Shown here: piece by piece, positions 57,485-64,000 of the stretch | Numbering within the stretch: the first letter of the stretch is position 1 | Layout of the letters: every line of letters begins with the position of its first letter | Notes under the pieces: generated by a model | What the model was told of the DNA's origin: nothing | What the model saw: only the letters and a program-made list of their open reading frames with translations | The model's database searches: none | Assembly (NCBI GenBank): GCA_007449985.2 | Contig: VIIQ02000587.1 | Location: 1-64,000 of the forward strand | DNA: 64,000 nt | Reading direction: 5' to 3' | Origin: Desmodesmus armatus | Taxonomy: Eukaryota; Chlorophyta; Chlorophyceae; Sphaeropleales; Scenedesmaceae | Position numbers and translations under genes: made by a program

Positions 57485-60277
57485 TCAAGCATGTTGTGCA
57501 CAGGCCAGCGCGTGTGACGGCAGCACGGGCGGCGGTAATGTCTTGTCCTGTAATGCCTGCCAGTCGAACCCGTCAAACCAAGACATGGCTTGCACCTCTG
57601 GTATGCTGAGCCGTGCTGAGCTGTCAGTGTTGAGCAGCCCAGCCAGAAGATCACACAGCTCCTGCACACAGGTAAACACACAGACAATATTGAGGTGCAG
57701 GCTCACATTAGTGCCAAAAAGGGCAAAGACCTTGAGCAAGACATTTGTGTGCATATGGGACATAGTCAGTGCACCTCATCAAATCAACGTTGGTGGCGCC
57801 ATGTGCAATGCAATGCAGGCAGTGCAATCTCTGACAGCACCAAGTCAGACACCAGTGCACGTGGGATGCAGCATCTCCCAGAGTGAGGTTATATGCTACT
57901 TACTTTTGAGAACTTGTCAGGGAACTGTAGGTCCTTGGGTGTGGTGTGCAGATGGACAGCCGCTGGCTCCAGCGGCAGCACCAAGTCATCGTCATCACAG
58001 TGCTCTGATGACCTGCTGTCCTGGCTCCCTGTATCTGCACTCTGCTGCTGTGCGTCAGCACCTTGGGGTGTGTGGTGGTGATGGTGGTGGTGATGATGGT
58101 GGTGGTGGTGTGACTGCTCTTCAGCCCAGTGTGGCAACTGCCCTGCCACCATCTGCCACAGCGTCACACCCAGGGACCACCTGCAGCAGCAGCCACGAGA
58201 GACGCAGTGGACTTGAGACACTTTGCTTGTTTTAGGTTCAGGGCTAGCCTGAACCCTGTGTACCCCAAACCATCCCTCCACTCAACAGACTCAAGCTGGC
58301 AGGCCCACCGCAGTCAGGCAGCCCCGCAAGGACCCAAACCCCAAGCAAAAAGGCACCAAGGTCCCTTTTTTTAGTTTTTTTTTTCAACTGTGATTCCAAA
58401 CAGCCGCTTACACCCACAAACTTGGCAACCGTTGCTAGCAATCAGCAAACAGCGCACACATGCAAACCACAACCAAGCAACCAACACAGGTGCCCCAGGT
58501 GCAACTCACATGTCCACAGGGAAGCTGTAGCCGTCGGTGTTGCTGGCATCCACAATCTCTGGCGCCATGTACTGAGTGGTGCCTGTGTGCGTGCGGGCGC
58601 TGTCAATGCCTGGTGGGAGGAGGCAGCAGCAGCCCAGGTCGGCCAGCTTGAGGTAGCCATCACTAAACAGCAGCAGGTTGCAGGGCTTGATGTCCCTGCA
58701 GAGGCCAGCAAAGACAGAGGTGACACACAGTGCGCAAGCAGGCAGAGCTCGACTTACTGCTGTCATATGTCAAGCCACCCAATCTGTTAGTGGCTTCATG
58801 GGCGCTGTCAAGCATGCCATCAACGCGTTGCGTTGTGAATGACAGCACAGTCGCTGGCAACAGCTCTGCTGCAAACACCAAAGCAGGCCTATGGTGAATG
58901 AGATATGGTTGGCCTGACCCCCCCTCACACCAGTGGACCCCAACACGGGTGTTGTTCTGTGCCCTGCTCACCTGTGCAGGATGCGCCTGCCGTGCAGCCA
59001 CTGCAGGCCCATCAGGATGCAGGCAGTGTAGAAGCGTGCTGACTCCTCACACAGCCCCACAGGCTCATGGTGATGCAGTGCAGCACCCCCAGGGCTGTCG
59101 CCTGCTGCTGCTGTGGCTGTGGCTGCTGCTGTGGCTGGACACCCTGTCACTGCTGCTGCAGCAGCAGCTGCTGAGCCCCCTGCCCCGGCTGCTGCCGCTG
59201 CTGCCAGAGCCTCAAACGTGGTGATGTCAATGTCTACACCATGGATCAGCATGGCTGTAGGGGTGTGGTTGTCCCGCAGGGCATCACACAGCGCTGCTAC
59301 ACTGTCAGAAGTGGCAGTGCAAAGCACCGACGGCTCGTCATTGCGCACTGCTGCCAGGGGCCCCTCCAGCTGCTGCCCATGGTGCTGCTGCAGCATGGCT
59401 GAGGCGCTTGCACAGCGCCTGAACGCGTGCTCCTGCTCAGCACGCCTTGACTTCTGCTGCTCCAGCCGCATGCGTGCCAGCACGTCGGTCAGGCTGCCTG
59501 CTGCTGCATACTCTGTCAGTAAGAGCATGTTTCCCGCCCTGCACTTCTTGGCTGCCAGCAGCTGCAGCACGAAGGGGCAGCCTGCTGCCTCCCTGTGCAT
59601 GGTGACCTCACGGGACCAGTCCTGCAGGCTGCTGGCCTTCAGCGGGGGCTCAGCCTGCACAGCCTGCTGCTGGTGCTGCGCCACCTGCTGTGGCGGCTGC
59701 AGCTGCTGCTGCTGCGGCTGCGAATGCTCTGTTGTTGCTGGGTGCTGTTCTTCGTGCGGCTGCTGTTGCTGCTGCGGCTGCTGTTCTTGCTGCGTCTGCT
59801 GTTCTTGCTGTGGCAGCTTGCCAGCTGTGTTGCCCTGCTGAGCTAGCTCCTGTGGCACGAGCTTCTTGCACACCAGCAGCTTGCGCTTGCCCGCCACGGG
59901 CATGCTGACAAGTTCAACAGCTGCGAAGGCACCCCGTCCTAACTCCCTCAGAGGTATCATGTGGGATGCTGTTGCCCTCTGCAGGTGCGCCTGCAATGCA
60001 AGACAATAGGTTCTGAGCTTGGATGCAACAGTCAAGCATTACATGAAGCCTGCCAGTATGTGAGTCAGCTGCTGAACAGCACCAGCAGCCAGTCCTGTGG
60101 GATTGCCAGCCTAGCCTCCACGCTGCTGCTGCTGCTGGTCACACAAGGTGCAACAGCAACAACTGCAGGTGTTTGCCATTCACGTGCCCTCCTCACCATG
60201 TCAGAGACCGTGGCATGAGGCAGAACCGTCTGTGGGACTGCTTCCAGGCTCTCTCGGCCCCCACTGCATCTGTGCAT
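57485..60277 (-). CDS. Ser/Thr protein kinase with Gln-rich insert and His run, 5 exons, 579 aa
   Basis: Exons are 60277-60197, 59990-58972, 58695-58510, 58180-57904 and 57661-57485; phases agree and the total is 580 codons with stop. The kinase core has Gly-loop LGRGAFAAV (44-52), Lys69 in VCKK, HRDIKPCN (366-373), ADLG (385-388) in place of DFG, TGTTQYMAPE (404-413) and WSLGVTLWQMVAGQLPHW. A roughly 70-residue Gln-rich insert follows the Gly-loop strand. A long Ala/Gly region precedes the catalytic loop. A run of about 13 His (453-465) sits after the F-helix region, then an acidic EHCDDDD patch. The catalytic residues are complete, so activity is likely. The AGC-like APE segment and the lack of regulatory domains leave the subfamily open. 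The first exon rests on one ATG (60277) and is the weakest part of the model. Confidence 0.85.
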
Positions 60278-61159
60278 CTTTGGGATTTTGTCAGGTTGCT
60301 GGCTGCTTACGGTATGAGACTGCTGTTTGAAAGTTCTTGATTGATGTTGTTTTGTTTCCGATGCACCTAGCACGAAGAGAAACCGTCGCGCCAAGTTCTG
60401 TTTGAACGCTCACAACCGACCCCCAAGTACCGTATATGCCCTCTCAACCAACCACTGTGATACGTCATCCATGACAGCACCGCACTCACGCTCACAGACA
60501 AATTTGCAATGTGCAGCTTGCAAATGACTGCTGATGTACTTCTGAAGTTTGTACTGGACCATATTCAACCACCACACATGGTTGTGAACAGCACACAGTC
60601 CTTATGCAAAACAAATCATGCCATCAGCGATAACACTCAAGGAATGCACGCCAACAGGGGCACTATGCCATGCCTTCCTGCCAGGCTGGTTACTAAGGTT
60701 AGTAAGTGGTGGTGCTGGAAGGAGGGGCCTGCAACAAGTGGTGGCCACCCTTGCAAGCGGGCGCAAGCGGGCCTTCTTGAAAACTTCACGGCACTCTAGC
60801 GGAGCAGCAAGCCTTGGCAGTTTACGCCAAGGAAACAGCACATCGCACAGGCCTGTCACCCTTGCGCAGAGTCAGCATGTCACCCACTACAACCTGACAG
60901 CCTGTCCATCATGCCTGGCTAGCAAAGAGCCACTGAAATGCTGTGTTACACCTATGCAAACATCTCCAGCTGAAGTTGCTGGGTCTCGTCGTCAAATTAG
61001 ACGACAGCCACAGCGCTCACAACTAGCACAGCTGACGCTGACGGCATGTAGTGGACACAAACAGGCCATGCTTCTGCATTTGCAACGCCTCCACAGGGCC
61101 AAAGCACACCTGAGGCAAACTGCTTCACTGCACCACAACCATGAATGCATATGCACAGC
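60278..61159. other. intergenic between kinase 5' end and secreted-protein 3' end
   Basis: Contains the kinase promoter side and the 3' flank of the minus gene at 61160-62131, with a TGTAA (minus) at 60944-60948. A 323-codon plus-strand open frame (60618-61589) spans it, but it lies antisense to the 61160-61423 exon and has no recognisable domain. Confidence 0.5.
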
Positions 61160-62131
61160 TCAAGCGCCGCTGCCACTACCACTGCCGTTTGCTGCAAGGC
61201 TGCCGTCAGCGGATGTGTTGAAATACTCAGGACCACCCTCCCCAGCACCAGCACTCCCTGTTGTGTTGGTATCCCGCTCGGCTGCTGTTATCATATCCCG
61301 CTCGGCTGCTGTTATCACATCGTCGCCAGAGAAGACCACGGACGTCACACCAGGGCGCTTGACCCGCGGCACACCACTAGCCTTCAGGGAGCCACACGTG
61401 CCGTTGTACGTGAAGGCCGCACACTACATGCAGTACAGGCAGAACAAACAAGAACCTCAACAGCATCATGTTCGTGTCGAGTGGGTTCAAGGGTCCCACG
61501 GCCCGCACTGCACTGAGTGCATGTCTCGTCATGGTGGTGAGGGCGGCCCTGTTGCAGTATGGTTAAGAACATCCAGCTTGGCAATTTGAGCCCGCTCCCT
61601 GCCCCTACACGGCTTTGGTGCGCATGGTGGCTGCAGCACGTGCATGGCAAAGGGGCATGTGCCTGTGTCATTACTCACATCGGTGCAGATGTGATGGTGC
61701 CTGCCAAGTGTGTTGCATGGGCAGTAAATCAGCAGTCCAGCACATGCACGTGCACAGCATCACCACGATCTACCTTGCTATTGTTCTTGCAGCTGACTGT
61801 CACTGTTTCAAGTCCTGAGCATACCACACACTCCAGGTTGCCTCCTGGGCCACAGTTGGTGAGGGTTGCTGCTGTTATGTCACTGCCAGTGAACAGCTGT
61901 TGCGTTCCTCCACCTTGGGGCTGGCCACCTGAACAGCATAAGCAGCAAGCTTGCGTTACTGGTGTGATGAAGGCACAACACATCATGAGGCAAAGGCACC
62001 TGCACCACACCTGCGCGGGGGATGACGCATGCCACCAACAGCAGGAGGGCAGCAGCAGCTGCTGCATGCAACGTGCGCACACGACCTGTCTTCATGGCAA
62101 ATATGTCTGTTGATTGCCTTACTGTAGCCAT
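61160..62131 (-). CDS. small secreted PAN/apple-like protein, 3 exons, 167-179 aa
   Basis: Exons are 62131-62011, 61928-61774 and 61423-61160; phases 1 and 0 match and the sum is 540 nt with stop. Two ATGs are possible, at 62131 and 62095. The second gives a canonical signal peptide, MKTGRVRTLH then Ala5-8 and LLLLVACV, so 62095 is preferred (167 aa). The mature part has GSDITAATLTNC, LECVVCSGLE, then across the exon 2/3 junction CKNNSKCAAFTYNGTCGSLK. The C-x-AFTYN-x-x-C-x-LK order resembles the core of PAN/apple domains, which bind carbohydrate or protein outside the cell. The Ser/Gly/Thr-rich tail has a repeated AAERD unit and ends GSGSGSGA. Family assignment is inference. The last intron is 350 bp. 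Confidence 0.65.
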
Positions 62132-64000
62132 GGAGGGTGGGGCGCAGAAGACTTCACAGACCCTAAACAAGGATGTGTCGGTTGAGTGCTGACATGACGT
62201 CACTCTCGGGCGAGTTCTTGTGGAAGGCGCAGATACTGAGAGCGAGCAGAAAAGCTTTATAGGCATGAACTTACTTTATAGTCACAAAGGAGCAGCGGAG
62301 AATACCTCGCCTGCATGGTCGCGCCAAACGATGTCGTTGCAAAGCAGTGGAGCTGCGAGCAAGTAGACCAGTCGGCACACAGCATGGCGTTGTGTAGCTC
62401 CTGGATGGAGCCAGTTCACCTGATTTGGGGTTATTCCTGCTTGTACGTCAATCTCCACCGGCGAGTTTACACCACCTACACCAGATCATAACCGCCATGA
62501 ACACAACATTGAGACATCAAGCAGCGGCCTGCATGTGCAATCAAGCAACAGGCCAAACCCATGCGGAGTTGCGTGTTGAATAGCCAGGATCCACGAGGCA
62601 ATATCACCAAGCATCGACCACAGATAGGTCGAATAATCAGAGTCAGGCAAAGCAGGCGCACTCGGCGTGGTAGCATCTCGTGCAGATCGTGTGCCAGAGC
62701 AGACTGCTCCCCATGGTGAATCACCGGCCACACAATATCGTGTTGGTCCACAGAGTCAGGTGGCAAAGCTCAGCAGGTCACCTGAGGTGGCACGCAAGTC
62801 ATTGTGGACAGGACACATGTGCTTGAAATGTGCCTTGAGGTTCAACACAGTGAGCAGTGCATGATGTTTTGCAAATTGGCCAGGTGGCTGTACAGTCTGC
62901 CGGTGGGTCAAGGCACCGCCACCGGTGGCGTTCAACGATGAGTCATCAGGCACAACCAACACACGCTGTTGGCTGGGGGCAGGCAACCCTGCAGTGCCGC
63001 ACCTCACGACTTCTAGGTGGGCTGAAACCAATGCACACACCGGCCAGGTTGCGTGCAAGGTCAAAAGGCAAGCAGGTGTGTGGGTTCCACTCCCACGCTT
63101 TTTTGGTCTGGGCACTAGGCCTCCTGGTATAGGGGTGTTAGGCCATTTCATAGATGCTGCTGCTGAGCAGCCTGCAACAAGCTTTCCTCCCACCTTTGTT
63201 GGCGCAAGCACCATGTGGTAAACATCACCTACGCCATCTGCGCACAACGGACACACGTGCTCACTAGGTGGGGTCCGTGCTCAGCACCCAGTAGCCAATT
63301 CTAGGTGGTGTGCACCCAGTCAGAAAACCGCAAGGGACTCCACATGCCGAGAAGGATGCCCACAGTGTGCTGCACCGTGTATGGCATAGTCAGGCACTTC
63401 CGACAGTTCAGACCAGGAACCGGCAGTGCAGCTGGACTTGACCCTAGGGTCGGCCCGTAGGTTGCAAGCCTCGGTCAAGCGGCATTTGCCGCTAAGACAG
63501 AGCGGCGCTGCAGTGCGCACAAACTGAGCAGGACACAAGAGTCCAAGTCAGCAACCCTAATTCTAATTTTACACTGAGCGTTTTTTGGCACTCATCGATG
63601 TCCGCCGCAACATAGTGGCACCACCTGCAATCAATTGGTTGAAATGCAGCAACTCCCCCGCACACATTCTGCTGGACAACACGCTTGAGTGGTGCAGCAG
63701 CCTGTGCTGAGCCCAGCTTTGACGGACAGGATGTGAACATTTGGAACTACAGTTGCAGCTTGACAATGTATTTCCCACCCCACAAACAGCAGCAATCCGA
63801 GCAGCTTCGTCAGAGCACTCTGCTAGCGTTAAGCGCGGTGAATTGGCAGCAGCAAGCTGCAGCGACGTAATTCAGGTGGGCAACACCAGTGTAGGTCGAA
63901 GGACGCTTCGTCGGGTTGTCATCCAGTGTCCTGCATGACCATCAACAGGTGCGCTGCTTCCGAAGCAGTGCTTCAGGTGGACGTGCTGGATATGTTCTTT
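62132..64000. other. right-end spacer, mostly unassigned
   Basis: Upstream of the secreted-protein gene. Apart from the degenerate minus ORF at 62756-63256, only short open frames on both strands are present and none is convincing. No satellite or LINE-A/B similarity was seen. Genes may continue past the window end. Confidence 0.5.
62756..63256 (-). pseudogene. degenerate zinc-finger ORF, possibly transposon-derived
   Basis: A minus frame starting in SEHVCPLCADGVGDVYHMVL. The C-x2-C...H spacing resembles the Cys/His module after RT or transposase domains in algal mobile elements, where a second Cys is expected a few residues after HMVL but Ala-Pro is found. The upstream frame hits a stop (TGA) six codons before SEHVC. 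No RT motif is nearby. It is probably a relic, and chance similarity is not excluded. Confidence 0.3.

Noticed and set aside
59113..59841. Plus-strand 242-codon Cys/Ala-rich ORF
   Set aside because: It is antisense to kinase exon 2; Cys and Ala runs come from reversed CAG repeats.
60618..61589. Plus-strand 323-codon ORF
   Set aside because: No domain, uneven composition, and it overlaps antisense the last exon of the secreted-protein gene, which has better splice and phase support.
1..64000. A second hammerhead ribozyme, as expected for paired PLE terminal repeats
   Set aside because: Other CTGATGA-like strings (for example near 51795, 57160 and 58005) lack a following stem II with GAAA and a cleavage triplet.

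Overview
The window looks like nuclear DNA of a green alga, probably a core chlorophyte of the Chlamydomonadales/Sphaeropleales type. The evidence is GC-rich coding sequence with Gln/Ala homopolymers, genes of 3-14 short exons with GT-AG introns, TGTAA-type polyadenylation motifs after stop codons, and LINE, SINE and Penelope-like elements. No species is assigned. Nothing bacterial is present, so ribosome binding sites and operons do not apply.

Layout. 1-12.6 kb is a nest of retrotransposons. Copies of a non-LTR element (called LINE-A here) lie in both orientations. They sit beside a Penelope-like element (PLE) at about 7.2-10.06 kb with an intact reverse transcriptase (RT) ORF and, 146 bp downstream, a complete type I hammerhead ribozyme. 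Pieces of a tRNA-headed SINE and of a second element (LINE-B) follow. 12.6-41.05 kb is a satellite array of a 147-149 bp monomer, roughly 180 copies by length. It contains three higher-order repeat domains and many small retrotransposon insertions, several of them amplified with the array. 41.05-46.4 kb is a duplicated, broken LINE-B. 46.4-47.57 kb is the last satellite block plus LINE-B ends.

At about 47.57 kb the DNA changes to single-copy genic sequence. Four gene models with consistent splice phases were read: a 14-exon membrane protein with a degenerate P-loop (minus, 48266-54135), a 9-exon short-chain dehydrogenase (plus, 54478-57272), a 5-exon Ser/Thr protein kinase (minus, 57485-60277) and a 3-exon small secreted Cys-containing protein (minus, 61160-62131). 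The first two are divergent and share about 340 bp. The dehydrogenase and kinase are convergent. The last 1.9 kb holds only a degenerate zinc-binding ORF that may be transposon-derived.

How the parts work together. LINE-A, LINE-B and the SINE share a 3' terminal module (GTTGCTTG...CGC...TGTAA...polyA), and the SINE's last ~230 bp resemble the LINE-A tail. This fits one reverse-transcription machinery moving all three. The satellite records their insertions as a graded series: a full-length 464 bp SINE, 5'-truncated tails of 60-90 bp, and bare oligo(A) runs. Most are flanked by target-site duplications, and two oligo(A)/tail events have an empty paralogous site within the window. All exon models come from reading splice consensus and phase only, without transcript data.
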